Source: an uncultured Pelagibacteraceae bacterium
GTDB taxonomy: Bacteria; Pseudomonadota; Alphaproteobacteria; Pelagibacterales; Pelagibacteraceae
NCBI GenBank assembly: GCA_902632515.1
Contig: CACPDA010000012.1
Location: forward strand, 1-30,992
Length of the DNA stretch: 30,992 nt
Direction: 5' to 3'
The translations under genes and the position numbers were made by a program. The notes under the pieces are model-generated. The model saw only the letters and a list, made by a program, of their open reading frames with translations, did not search any database and was not told the DNA's origin. This document shows, one piece after another, positions 16,584 to 24,589 of the stretch. How positions within the stretch are numbered: position 1 is the stretch's first letter; every line of letters begins with the position of its first letter.

Positions 16584-17149
16584 TAAGAATTGGAATTTTG
16601 GGTGAAATTGGCTCAGGTAAAAGCTTTGTGTCAAAAAATTTTGGTTATCCTTCTTTTAATGCCGATGAAGAAGTAGCAAAATTATATAAAAAAGATAAAA
16701 AAGTTTTTAAAATATTAAATAAATTATTACCAAAATATATTACTTCTTTTCCAATTAGTAAAAAAGAAATTACTAACGCTATTTTAGCCAATAATAGTAA
16801 TCTAAAAAAAATAATAAAAGTTGTTCATTTAGAAATAAGAAAAAAAATGAATATTTTTTTGAAAAAAAACAAAAAAAAGAAGATTATTATTTTAGATGTG
16901 CCATTATTATTAGAAAATAAAATAAATAAAAAAAATGATATTTTAATTTTTGTTAAAGCAAATAAATATCAAATAAACAAAAGATTAAAAAAAAGACCTA
17001 ATTTTAACCCTAAAATTTTAAATAAGTTTAGAAAAATACAACTATCCCTAGATTATAAAGAAAAGAAGTCTCAGTTTATTATTAAGAATAATTTTTTAGC
17101 CAAATCAGTTAAGATAAATATAAAAAATATTCTAAAACAAATTTTATAA
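16580..17149 (+). CDS. coaE: Dephospho-CoA kinase
   Basis: Final step of coenzyme A synthesis: phosphorylation of dephospho-CoA at the 3' hydroxyl. The 189-aa product has the P-loop GILGEIGSGKSFVSK at residues 4-18, the ADEEV acceptor-site block near 28-32, and the LDVPLLLEN block near 104-112. The lid region KRPN follows. The sequence is extremely lysine/asparagine-rich, with long A-runs in the DNA, and is among the most divergent proteins in the window. Position between aroE and dnaQ (no gap to dnaQ) supports the call. Confidence 0.93.
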   Translation: MIRIGILGEIGSGKSFVSKNFGYPSFNADEEVAKLYKKDKKVFKILNKLLPKYITSFPISKKEITNAILANNSNLKKIIKVVHLEIRKKMNIFLKKNKKKKIIILDVPLLLENKINKKNDILIFVKANKYQINKRLKKRPNFNPKILNKFRKIQLSLDYKEKKSQFIIKNNFLAKSVKINIKNILKQIL

Positions 17150-17812
17150 ATGAAAGAAGTCATACTCGATACTGAAACAACTGGATTATCGGTCAGAGAT
17201 GGTCATCGAATAGTTGAAATAGGATGCATTGAATTAAATAATTTAATACCAACTCAAAATAAATTTCATTGTTATCTAAATCCAGAAAGAAAAGTTTCTG
17301 AAAAAGCTCTTCAAGTCCATGGATATACCGATGATTTTTTATCTAACAAAAAAAAATTTAACGAAATTGCAAATGATTTTTTGAATTTTATTGAGGGTAA
17401 AAGATTAATAATTCATAATGCAGAGTTCGATTTGCAACATTTAAATAATGAATTGAGCTTAATTAATAAATCAAAAATTGAAAATGAAGTTATTGATACC
17501 CTTACTCTTGCAAGAAATAAGTTTCCAGGTTCTCAAATTAGTCTAGATGCTCTTTGTAAAAGATATAGAATAGATAATTCAAAAAGAGTTCAGCATACAG
17601 CATTAGTTGATTGTGATTTACTTGCAAAAGTTTATATTAATCTTATTGATCAAAAAGAACCCACTTTTAATCTTGATAATTTTGAAGATGAAAAAAAAAT
17701 ATATGATAATGATAAAGAATATTTTAAGAAAATTGTAAAACCTTCACTGACAGAACTTGATTTACATAAAAAATATTTAAAGAGCAATTTAAAGAAAAAT
17801 TTTTTTAATTAA
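17150..17812 (+). CDS. dnaQ: DNA polymerase III epsilon subunit (3'-5' proofreading exonuclease)
   Basis: Proofreading exonuclease of the replicative polymerase. The 220-aa protein has all DEDDh motifs: ExoI ILDTETTGLS at residues 5-14, ExoII HNAEFDLQHLNNEL at about 84-97, and ExoIII HTALVDCDLLAKVY with catalytic His and Asp at about 147-160. A C-terminal tail for polymerase contact is present but no clear clamp-binding motif stood out. It starts directly after the coaE stop and overlaps the end of secB (opposite strand) by 8 nt. Confidence 0.96.
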   Translation: MKEVILDTETTGLSVRDGHRIVEIGCIELNNLIPTQNKFHCYLNPERKVSEKALQVHGYTDDFLSNKKKFNEIANDFLNFIEGKRLIIHNAEFDLQHLNNELSLINKSKIENEVIDTLTLARNKFPGSQISLDALCKRYRIDNSKRVQHTALVDCDLLAKVYINLIDQKEPTFNLDNFEDEKKIYDNDKEYFKKIVKPSLTELDLHKKYLKSNLKKNFFN

Positions 17813-18233
17813 ATTTTTCATTATATAGTTTTTCAAAATCAATGTCTTTTTCTAATTTAATTCCTGGATAACCTGAATCTTTTAACATATTCAAAAAAGA
17901 TAATTTTAAATCGGGATATATTTCTTTTTGTACATCGCATAAAACAACTTTTTCAATAATTTTTTTATCTTGAATTTCTTCATTAATTTTTACTATAGTT
18001 GCATAAATAATTTCAAAAAATGACTTTTTATCATTACTGTCACTATCTTGAAATTTAAGCGTAGTGTGTATCTCTATCATCTTATTCTTTAATGCTTTTG
18101 ATGTTATATCAATGTTTAATTGATATTTAGATATGTTGTCTTTAACAAATAAATAAGTTTCAATGTCTGGAGTTTCACTCGACATATCTTTAATAAATTT
18201 TGTTAAAATTCTATAATTTTCTTTCATTGTCAT
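17805..18233 (-). CDS. secB: SecB-like protein-export chaperone
   Basis: SecB is a tetrameric cytosolic chaperone that keeps precursors unfolded and hands them to SecA. The 142-aa product fits in length and shows the SecB beginning (IKDMSSETPDIETYLF, compare I-DxSFExPxxP), the LEITVTA-like strand as LNIDITSKAL, and VVLCDVQKEIYPDLK near the position of the family's LLFPYAR segment. Conservation is lower than in well-studied SecBs, so the call rests partly on the dnaQ-secB-fxsA order. Start is MTMKENYRIL; a second ATG is two codons in. Its 5' end overlaps fxsA by about 20 nt. Confidence 0.85.
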   Translation of the reverse strand: MTMKENYRILTKFIKDMSSETPDIETYLFVKDNISKYQLNIDITSKALKNKMIEIHTTLKFQDSDSNDKKSFFEIIYATIVKINEEIQDKKIIEKVVLCDVQKEIYPDLKLSFLNMLKDSGYPGIKLEKDIDFEKLYNEKFN

Positions 18234-18636
18234 CGTCTATATCTTCAAACTCACCCTCTATAAAATTATTTTTCTCTCTTTTCTCTCTTTTTATTTTTTT
18301 AGAGAATTTTTTTAATATTATTTTTCTAGTTAAAGGAAATATTAATAAAAAACCAATAATATCTGTGGCGAAACCGGGAATAATTAACAATAATGCTGCA
18401 AAAGTTATTATAGCTCCAGAAATAATTTCATAAGCTGGCAGTTCATTTCTTACTAGTTGAGTGAAAGCTGATCTCAAAGTATTTAGTCCTTCATATCTAG
18501 CATAAATTATACCCGTAATAGCAGTCAAAAGTATTAGCGAAATTGTATTGAAAGCTCCAATTATTGATCCTATCTTGATAAATAAGTAAATTTCAACAAT
18601 AGGAATTAAAATAATTGACAATATAACTGTGTTCAT
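18211..18636 (-). CDS. fxsA: FxsA-family membrane protein
   Basis: FxsA proteins are small cytoplasmic-membrane proteins; the E. coli one suppresses F-exclusion of phage T7, and the cellular role is unknown. The 141-aa product starts IPIVEIYLFIKIGSIIGAF, the family hallmark, with hydrophobic segments at about 3-20, 25-45 and 72-100. A YARYEGLNTLRSA loop follows the second segment, and the C-terminus is charged. It is divergent from the Tim44-like gene with 57 bp between, and upstream of secB with an unusual overlap of about 23 nt. The fxsA-secB pairing is common near alphaproteobacterial origins. Confidence 0.92.
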   Translation of the reverse strand: MNTVILSIILIPIVEIYLFIKIGSIIGAFNTISLILLTAITGIIYARYEGLNTLRSAFTQLVRNELPAYEIISGAIITFAALLLIIPGFATDIIGFLLIFPLTRKIILKKFSKKIKREKREKNNFIEGEFEDIDDDNERKL

Positions 18637-18658
18637 TTGTCTTTAATCTAATTGCTAG

Positions 18659-18687
18659 TTGAAATTAATCAACATAGTAATTACTAT
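18659..18687 (+). promoter_or_regulatory. Candidate promoter for the Tim44-like gene
   Basis: TTGAAA (18659-18664), 17 bp, TACTAT (18682-18687), with the ATG only 6 bp after the -10. If real, the mRNA would be leaderless or nearly so. Hexamer matches are moderate (5/6 and 4/6) in A+T-rich DNA. Confidence 0.3.
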
Positions 18688-18693
18688 TAGTTT

Positions 18694-19290
18694 ATGCAAT
18701 ATAGTTTTGAATACATCGATATAATACTTCTAGCAATGATTGCTGGTTTTATTTTTTTAAGATTAAGAGGAATTTTGGGAAAAAAAACAGGGTTTGAGGG
18801 AAAAATAAATCCTCAATTTGAAAATATTATTAAAAACTCTCAAGTCAAAAAAACACCTATCCAAAAAAAAATATTTGATGAAGAAGCTCAAAAAGAATTT
18901 TTAAATGGTGCCAAGATTGCATATGAAACAATAATCACTGACTTCAGTGACAACGATAATAAACTCACAACCAGTAAGCCGCTTTTGAGTAAAAACATAT
19001 ATGACCAGTTTAATGTGGCATTAAAAGAAAGAAGCGATAGAGGACATTTTGCAGAGATAACTTTTATAGGAGTAAATTCTGCAGATATAAAAGAACATAA
19101 GGAAATTAATAATGTACTAAAAGTTACTGTTGATTTTGTAGCAGAAGTTATAACTTGCATTAGAGACAGAGAAAAAAAAATTATTTCAGGAAATCCAGAT
19201 AAAATTAAAAAAATTTATGACTCATGGGTTTTTTCAAGAGACATTAGATCTAACAATCCAAACTGGCAGTTGATTGATACTTTAACTTAA
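18694..19290 (+). CDS. Tim44-like domain protein (TimA)
   Basis: The 198-aa protein has one N-terminal transmembrane segment (about residues 8-25, IDIILLAMIAGFIFLRLRGILG), the KKTGFEGK linker and a C-terminal Tim44-like domain, the architecture of alphaproteobacterial TimA, thought to relate to the mitochondrial import motor subunit Tim44. The ending DSWVFSRDIRSNNPNWQLIDT is diagnostic. It sits divergent from fxsA-secB, the usual place. In many Alphaproteobacteria a murein transglycosylase gene (mltA) follows; here the Smr gene follows directly. Confidence 0.9.
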   Translation: MQYSFEYIDIILLAMIAGFIFLRLRGILGKKTGFEGKINPQFENIIKNSQVKKTPIQKKIFDEEAQKEFLNGAKIAYETIITDFSDNDNKLTTSKPLLSKNIYDQFNVALKERSDRGHFAEITFIGVNSADIKEHKEINNVLKVTVDFVAEVITCIRDREKKIISGNPDKIKKIYDSWVFSRDIRSNNPNWQLIDTLT

Positions 19291-19701
19291 TTGAGTAATC
19301 GAATTTCAGATAAAGATAAGAAAGATTGGCAGAACTTTTTATTAAAAAATGAAAAAGTTCAAGATAAAGACAGTGAGTTAGTTAGAAAGAAAATTCCTAA
19401 AACTAAAATTATTGATTTACATGGTTATTCATTAAGTGAAGCAAACTCTATTATAGACAAGCTTATTAGAAGTTCATATGAGAAAGGAGTATCAAAATTG
19501 ACCGTCATAACAGGAAAAGGTTTACATTCTGAAAATGATAAAGATCCATATGTTTCAAGTAAATTGGGTATACTTAAATATTCAATACCTGATTATATTA
19601 ATAATCAAAAAGATTTATTAAATATGATCGTAGAAATTAAAGATGCTCATATTAAAGAAGGAGGCGAGGGAGCCTTTCATATCTTAGTCAAAAAAAAATA
19701 A
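19291..19701 (+). CDS. Smr-domain protein
   Basis: A 136-aa protein with a C-terminal Smr domain: KIIDLHGYSLSEANSIIDKLI at about 46-66 (DLHG motif) and KLTVITGKGLHS at about 81-92 (TGxG motif). Smr domains act as nicking or RNA endonucleases in MutS2 and relatives; the role of stand-alone bacterial Smr proteins is not settled. The start is TTG, placed immediately after the Tim44-like stop (TAATTG). No earlier ATG or GTG fits, and later ATGs would remove the DLHG motif. It precedes the first sulfotransferase by 2 bp. Confidence 0.88.
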   Translation: MSNRISDKDKKDWQNFLLKNEKVQDKDSELVRKKIPKTKIIDLHGYSLSEANSIIDKLIRSSYEKGVSKLTVITGKGLHSENDKDPYVSSKLGILKYSIPDYINNQKDLLNMIVEIKDAHIKEGGEGAFHILVKKK

Positions 19702-19703
19702 AA

Positions 19704-20546
19704 ATGATTATTTGGTTAGCTTCATATCCTAAAAGTGGAAATACATGGTTACGTTCTTTATTGGCCACTTATTTTTATTCAAGAGATGGTTTATTTAATT
19801 TTGATCTGTTAAAACACATAGATCAATTTCCTCAACAAGATTATTTCAAACATTTTGAAGATAACTTTACTAAACCAGAAAGCACATCAGATTATTGGCT
19901 CAAAGCACAAATGGAAATCAATAAAGATAAAAAAGTAAGATTTTTTAAAACTCATAACGCAATGTGTAAAATTAATGGTAATTTATTTACAAATGAAAAA
20001 AATACTCTTGGAGCAATTTATATAATTAGAGACCCTAGAAATGTGGTTTCATCATTAGCAAATCATATAAATCTAAGTGTTGATGATGCTTTTAAATATA
20101 TGACCAAGGAAGATAATTCTTTCTCCTTTAAGAAGAAAGAGAAGTATCTTGCTTTTGTCCCATTATTATCTTGGGTGTTACATCAAAAGAGTTGGATTAA
20201 CTCCAAAAGGTTTCCAGTACTTACAATTCGCTATGAAGATTTAGAGTTAAAAACATATGAAATATTCAAAGATGTTTTAAAGTTTATTAATAAGTTAACT
20301 AATTCTTCAAAAAAATTAGATAATGAAAAAATTAAAAGATCGATTAGATCATGTGAATTTAGTAGATTACAAAAATTAGAGTCAGAAAAAGGATTTCCTG
20401 AGGCATGGATTAATCAAGACAAGACTAAAAATAAATTTTTTAATTTAGGTAAAAAAAACGATTATAATAAATTATTAAATAAAAATTTAATAGATGAAAT
20501 GAATAAAGCATTTAAAGATCAAATTGAAAAATTTAAATTTCAATGA
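19704..20546 (+). CDS. Sulfotransferase-domain protein, tandem copy 1
   Basis: PAPS-dependent sulfotransferase fold, 280 aa. Residues 7-15 SYPKSGNTW are the 5'-phosphosulfate-binding loop, FKTHN at 81-85 holds the probable catalytic histidine, and IIRDPRNVVSS at 107-117 is the 3'-phosphate-binding block. The C-terminal FFNLGKKNDYNKLL occupies the place of the family's GxxGxWK-type segment. There is no signal peptide, so it is cytoplasmic or peripheral; the acceptor is unknown. It overlaps copy 2 by 4 nt (ATGA). Copies 1 and 2 lie between Smr and hslU where I would not expect them, so they look inserted and locally duplicated. Confidence 0.88.
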   Translation: MIIWLASYPKSGNTWLRSLLATYFYSRDGLFNFDLLKHIDQFPQQDYFKHFEDNFTKPESTSDYWLKAQMEINKDKKVRFFKTHNAMCKINGNLFTNEKNTLGAIYIIRDPRNVVSSLANHINLSVDDAFKYMTKEDNSFSFKKKEKYLAFVPLLSWVLHQKSWINSKRFPVLTIRYEDLELKTYEIFKDVLKFINKLTNSSKKLDNEKIKRSIRSCEFSRLQKLESEKGFPEAWINQDKTKNKFFNLGKKNDYNKLLNKNLIDEMNKAFKDQIEKFKFQ

Positions 20547-21376
20547 TTATTTGGTTAGCATCATATCCTAAAAGTGGAAATACATTATTAAGATCTATTT
20601 TAGGTTCATATTTTTTTTCTGAAGATGGCAATTTTGAATTTGAGCATCTATACAAAATAGGCCAATTTCCCTCATTTAGATTTTTTAAAGATTTAGATAT
20701 AGATATTAAAGATGAGAAACAGATTTTTAAAAATTATATAAATGCACAAAAAAATATTAATGAACAGTCTAAAGGTATTAATTTTTTAAAAACTCATGCA
20801 GCTTTAGCCAAACTAGAAGATTGTGATTTCACTGATAAAGATAATACTATTGGTGCAATTTACATCGTGAGGGACCCAAGAAATGTAGTCAGTTCATTTG
20901 CGCATCATTATCAATTGAGCCCTGATGACGCTATTAAAGCTATGAGGCATGAAAAATCAAATCTGCCTAGAAACAAAAATTTACCAACAGTATTTATATC
21001 CTCTTGGAATGGACATTATAATTCATGGAAAGTTTTAGGTGACAGATTATTAATGATAAAATATGAAGATTTAGTTAATTCAAAAAAAGATACATTAATA
21101 AAAGTTTTTTCTTTTTTTAAAAATTTGGGGATGAATAAAGAAATAGATACTAAAAAAATAGATAAAATTATTGAAACTACAGAGTTTAAGAATATGCAAA
21201 GACTTGAAAAGGCAAATAATTTTAAAGAGAGTATATTTGATGATAAGACTGGTAAAAAAAGAGCATTTTTTAATCTTGGTCCTGATAATGACTGGAAAAA
21301 ACTTTTAGATGATAAACAAAAAAAAGAAATAGAAAAAATGTTTTACAAAGAAATGAAAGAGCTTAAGTATATTTAA
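20543..21376 (+). CDS. Sulfotransferase-domain protein, tandem copy 2
   Basis: Paralogue of the preceding gene, 277 aa. It has SYPKSGNT at residues 7-14 but Leu where copy 1 has Trp (position 15), LKTHA at 82-86 with the probable catalytic histidine, and IVRDPRNVVSS at 108-118. The C-terminal FFNLGPDNDWKKLL is closer to the family's GDWK ending than copy 1. The first 43 nt match copy 1 at 42 positions, whereas the genes diverge strongly afterwards. The acceptor may differ from that of copy 1. It ends 7 bp before the convergent hslU. Confidence 0.88.
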   Translation: MIIWLASYPKSGNTLLRSILGSYFFSEDGNFEFEHLYKIGQFPSFRFFKDLDIDIKDEKQIFKNYINAQKNINEQSKGINFLKTHAALAKLEDCDFTDKDNTIGAIYIVRDPRNVVSSFAHHYQLSPDDAIKAMRHEKSNLPRNKNLPTVFISSWNGHYNSWKVLGDRLLMIKYEDLVNSKKDTLIKVFSFFKNLGMNKEIDTKKIDKIIETTEFKNMQRLEKANNFKESIFDDKTGKKRAFFNLGPDNDWKKLLDDKQKKEIEKMFYKEMKELKYI

Positions 21377-21394
21377 TTATACTTTAAAGTATAA
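21377..21394. terminator. Perfect 18-bp palindrome between convergent genes
   Basis: TTATACTTTAAAGTATAA is an exact palindrome (hairpin of 7 bp with a TTAA loop) spanning the 7-bp gap between the second sulfotransferase and hslU and overlapping the hslU stop codon. Its place suggests a bidirectional terminator or 3' mRNA stabiliser; the stem has few G-C pairs and lacks a long T-run, so function is uncertain. Confidence 0.45.
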
Positions 21395-22757
21395 ATTTTG
21401 ATAAATCTGTATCTTTCACTAAATCGTCTAAATTTTTACTAATATATTCTTTATTTATAATAATTTTCTCGCCAGCACGATCTGTTGCGGTAAAACTAAT
21501 CTCATCTAAAATTTTTTCTATTATAGTGTGTAATCTTCTTGCACCAATATTTTCAACAGTTGAATTAACTTCAGATGCAATATTTGCAATAGCGTCTATT
21601 CCATCATCTGAAAATTCTAAATCAACATTTTCTGTTTTTAACAAAGCGATATATTGTTTAATTAAACTGTAATCTGGCTCTTTTAAAATTCTTTTAAAAT
21701 CTTCACTGGTTAATGCTTCCAACTCAACTCTTATAGGTAATCGACCTTGTAATTCTGGAAGTAAATCAGATGGTTTTGCAAGTTGAAATGCTCCTGAAGC
21801 AATAAACAAAATATGATCTGTTTTAATGGGTCCGTACTTTGTATTTACAGTTGTACCTTCGATTAAAGGTAATAAGTCTCTTTGAACCCCTTCTCTTGAG
21901 ACATCACCACCAACTCTATCTGTTCTGCCAGATATTTTATCTATTTCATCTAAAAATACGATACCATTATTTTCAGTCGAAATTTTTGCAGACTTAATAA
22001 TCTTATCTTGTTCAATTAATTTATCTGATTCATCATTTAGTAAAATTTCATGAGATTCTTTTACAGTCATTTTTTTCTTTTTCTCTTTGGTACCCATAGA
22101 TTTACCTAGCATCTCACCAATATTAATCATACCTACATTTGCTCCTGGCATTCCTGGAATTTCAAAAGATGTATTATTGTTTCCTGAATCGCTTACAGCA
22201 ATTTCAATTTCATTATTATCCAAATCACCATTTCGCAATCTTTGCCTAAAACTTTCTCTTGTTGCTGGACTTGCTTTTTTGCCAACTAGAGCATCTAAAA
22301 CTTTATCCTCAGCAAGCTTTTGTGCTTTTGCTTTTACTTCTTTTCTTTTTTTAATTTTTTCCATTGAAATAGCTATTTCAACTAAATCTCTTATAATTTG
22401 CTCTACATCTCTTCCAACATATCCGACTTCAGTAAATCTAGTTGCTTCAACTTTTACAAATGGAGCTTCAGCTAATTTTGATAATCTTCTTGATATTTCT
22501 GTTTTACCAACACCTGTTGGTCCAATCATTAAGATATTTTTTGGTAAAACCTCATTTTTCATTTCACCTCTAAGCGCTTGTCTTCTCCACCTATTTCTTA
22601 ATGCAACAGCAACAGCTTTTTTTGCTTTATTTTGACCAACAACGAACCTATCTAGTTCTGAAACAATTTCTCTTGGTGATAGTGAGCTACCTAGAAAACT
22701 TTCTTTAGAGGCATCTTTATCTTTTGGATGTAATTTTGTTACGTTAGATTTATCCAT
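21384..22757 (-). CDS. hslU: HslU, ATPase subunit of HslUV protease
   Basis: AAA+ unfoldase that feeds substrates to HslV. The 457-aa protein has the N-terminal [17 protein letters not shown], Walker A GPTGVGKT at 79-86, and the pore-loop region [16 protein letters not shown]. The variable I domain follows (about 110-240), then Walker [12 protein letters not shown] at about 264-274, [15 protein letters not shown] with the arginine finger region, and sensor-2 [13 protein letters not shown]. It ends DLSKFIL, the C-terminal tail that inserts into HslV. It overlaps hslV by 1 nt (TAATG). Confidence 0.98.
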   Translation of the reverse strand: MDKSNVTKLHPKDKDASKESFLGSSLSPREIVSELDRFVVGQNKAKKAVAVALRNRWRRQALRGEMKNEVLPKNILMIGPTGVGKTEISRRLSKLAEAPFVKVEATRFTEVGYVGRDVEQIIRDLVEIAISMEKIKKRKEVKAKAQKLAEDKVLDALVGKKASPATRESFRQRLRNGDLDNNEIEIAVSDSGNNNTSFEIPGMPGANVGMINIGEMLGKSMGTKEKKKKMTVKESHEILLNDESDKLIEQDKIIKSAKISTENNGIVFLDEIDKISGRTDRVGGDVSREGVQRDLLPLIEGTTVNTKYGPIKTDHILFIASGAFQLAKPSDLLPELQGRLPIRVELEALTSEDFKRILKEPDYSLIKQYIALLKTENVDLEFSDDGIDAIANIASEVNSTVENIGARRLHTIIEKILDEISFTATDRAGEKIIINKEYISKNLDDLVKDTDLSKFIL

Positions 22758-23272
22758 TATATTTTTTCAATTTTAACATTATTGTTTGTGAATACACAAA
22801 TTTCTGCTGCTACTTCGATTGCTTTTTTTGCAAGTTGTTCAGCATTCATATCTGTTGTCATTAATACTTTTCCTGCGGCCAATGCATAGTTACCACCGGA
22901 ACCAATACCAATAACATCTCCCTCAGGTTCCAAAACATCTCCAGTTCCAGAGATGATATAACTATTTTCTTTGTCGCCCACAGCCATTAAAGCTTCAAGT
23001 CTTCTTAAATATTTATCAGTTCTCCAATCTTTTGCGAGTTCGACAGCAGCTCTAGATAAATTACCCGCATGTTTTTCTAATTTTGCCTCTAATCTCTCAA
23101 ATAAAGTAAGTGCGTCAGCAGTCGATCCAGCAAATCCGGCAACTACTCCTCTTTTTTCAATTTTTCTTACTTTTGAAGCAGTGCTTTTTACAACCGTATT
23201 TCCCATACTTACTTGACCGTCACCAGCTACGACTACTTCATTATTTTTTCTTACTAATACAATCGTTGTCAT
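22757..23272 (-). CDS. hslV: HslV, peptidase subunit of HslUV protease
   Basis: Proteasome-like threonine peptidase. The product begins MTTIVLVR; removal of Met exposes the catalytic Thr. The family blocks [44 protein letters not shown] and [12 protein letters not shown] are present. At 171 aa it is slightly short, starting right at the mature N-terminus without a propeptide, which is usual for HslV. It precedes hslU with a 1-nt overlap and is divergent from hisB with 91 bp between. A heat-shock-type promoter candidate lies directly upstream. Confidence 0.98.
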   Translation of the reverse strand: MTTIVLVRKNNEVVVAGDGQVSMGNTVVKSTASKVRKIEKRGVVAGFAGSTADALTLFERLEAKLEKHAGNLSRAAVELAKDWRTDKYLRRLEALMAVGDKENSYIISGTGDVLEPEGDVIGIGSGGNYALAAGKVLMTTDMNAEQLAKKAIEVAAEICVFTNNNVKIEKI

Positions 23273-23278
23273 GACTTA

Positions 23279-23307
23279 TAAATGGATACTAATCTTAATA
23301 CTTCAAG
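23279..23307 (-). promoter_or_regulatory. Candidate sigma32 (RpoH) heat-shock promoter for hslVU
   Basis: The minus strand reads CTTGAA (23307-23302), 14 bp, then ATCCATTTA (23287-23279). E. coli sigma32 promoters follow CTTGAA, 13-17 bp, CCCCATNT; the match is 6/6 and 6/8. HslVU is a classical heat-shock operon. The -10 ends only 6 bp before the ATG, so the transcript would start at or next to the start codon. Confidence 0.55.
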
Positions 23308-23323
23308 CCCAGGTTTAGTATTA

Positions 23324-23352
23324 TTGCCATAATTGAATAATATATGTATACC
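23324..23352 (+). promoter_or_regulatory. Candidate sigma70-type promoter for the his operon
   Basis: TTGCCA (23324-23329, 5/6), 17 bp, TATACC (23347-23352, 4/6), ending 11 bp before the hisB ATG. It is the best-spaced pair in the 91-bp divergent spacer. It predicts a leader of only about 5 nt, and no attenuator-like leader peptide with histidine codons is visible. Confidence 0.35.
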
Positions 23353-23363
23353 TATTTTAAATT

Positions 23364-23954
23364 ATGAAGCGTAAAGGTAAAATAAGCAGAAAAACTAAAG
23401 AGACCAGTATTAATGTTGATTTAAACATTGATGGCAATGGTAAATATAAAATTGATACAGGAATTGGCTTTCTAAATCATATGCTTGAACAATTATCAAA
23501 GCATTCTTCAATAGACATGAATATTAAAGCTAAAGGCGATACCCACATTGATTTGCATCACACAACTGAAGACACGGGTATTGCAATAGGTGAAGCGTTA
23601 AAAAAAGCCTCAAAAAAATTTGTTGGAATTAGAAGATATGCGCATGCAATGATACCAATGGATGAAACATTAACACGAGTTGCAGTTGATGTATCTAACA
23701 GACCATATCTAATTTGGAAAGTTAAGCTTAAAGTAGAAAAACTAGGAGAGATGGATACAGAATTATTTAAAGAGTGGTTTCAAGCATTTTCACAGGCTGC
23801 TGGAATTACATTGCACATAGAAAATATTTATGGTGATAATAGTCACCACATCATTGAGTCTTGTTTTAAAGGATTAGCAAGATCTTTAAGAACTGCATTG
23901 GAAATGGACCCAAGGAATAAAAAATCAATTCCTTCTACCAAGGGTTCTCTATAA
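23364..23954 (+). CDS. hisB: Imidazoleglycerol-phosphate dehydratase
   Basis: Sixth step of histidine synthesis, a manganese-dependent dehydration of IGP. The 196-aa protein is the monofunctional form without a phosphatase domain. The metal-binding motifs are clear: [12 protein letters not shown] at about 36-47, [17 protein letters not shown] at about 65-81, and [19 protein letters not shown] at about 155-173. The ending SIPSTKGSL is typical. It is first in the his string and is followed by hisH after 5 bp. The histidinol-phosphate phosphatase must be encoded elsewhere. Confidence 0.97.
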   Translation: MKRKGKISRKTKETSINVDLNIDGNGKYKIDTGIGFLNHMLEQLSKHSSIDMNIKAKGDTHIDLHHTTEDTGIAIGEALKKASKKFVGIRRYAHAMIPMDETLTRVAVDVSNRPYLIWKVKLKVEKLGEMDTELFKEWFQAFSQAAGITLHIENIYGDNSHHIIESCFKGLARSLRTALEMDPRNKKSIPSTKGSL

Positions 23955-23959
23955 GTTAA

Positions 23960-24586
23960 ATGAACGTTATAATTGTTGATTATAATTCGGGCAATATAAG
24001 CTCGGTGATAAACTCTTTTAAAGAGGTTGCTAAAGATAAAGTAAATATTGAAGTTACATCAGATTTAAACAAGATTAAATCAGGTGATAAAGTAGTTTTG
24101 CCAGGACAAGGTTCATTTAAAAGCTGTGTAGATGCTCTAAATAAGATTGATGGACTTACTGATACGCTCAATGAATTTGCAATAACTAATAAAAAAATTC
24201 TTCTTGGAATTTGTGTTGGCTTGCAAATGTTTGCTGATATTGGTTATGAAGAAATGGAAACAAAAGGGTTAGGTTGGATTTCAGGTAAAGTTTCAAAAAT
24301 TGATAACAAGAATGGGAAATATAAACTTCCTCATATTGGTTGGAATCAAATTAATATAGTTAAAGATAGTAAGATTTTTAATGATATTAAAAATAATTCC
24401 CACATGTATTTTGTGCATAGTTATGAATTTATACCAGAAGATAAAGACGTGATTTCAGCCACAACAGATTATTCATCAAATATTGTTTGTTCAGTTGAAA
24501 AAGAAAATATTTTTGGAACTCAGTTCCACCCTGAAAAAAGTGATATGATTGGTTTAAAAATAATTGATAATTTTATAAAATTATAA
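23960..24586 (+). CDS. hisH: Imidazole glycerol phosphate synthase, glutaminase subunit
   Basis: Class I glutamine amidotransferase that supplies ammonia to HisF for IGP and AICAR formation. The 208-aa protein has VDYNSGNISSV at residues 6-16, the oxyanion block LPGQGSF at about 47-53, nucleophile Cys85 in GICVGLQMF, and QFHPEKSD near 189-196 with the triad His and Glu. Its partner hisF lies two genes downstream. A short lipoprotein-like ORF begins 3 bp after its stop, separating it from hisA. Confidence 0.96.
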   Translation: MNVIIVDYNSGNISSVINSFKEVAKDKVNIEVTSDLNKIKSGDKVVLPGQGSFKSCVDALNKIDGLTDTLNEFAITNKKILLGICVGLQMFADIGYEEMETKGLGWISGKVSKIDNKNGKYKLPHIGWNQINIVKDSKIFNDIKNNSHMYFVHSYEFIPEDKDVISATTDYSSNIVCSVEKENIFGTQFHPEKSDMIGLKIIDNFIKL

Positions 24587-24589
24587 ATT

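Noticed and set aside
16680..17150. Very A-rich, lysine-rich coaE as a possible foreign or decayed gene
   Set aside because: The P-loop and other motifs are intact, the length is normal and the gene is in its conserved place; A-richness matches the genome style.
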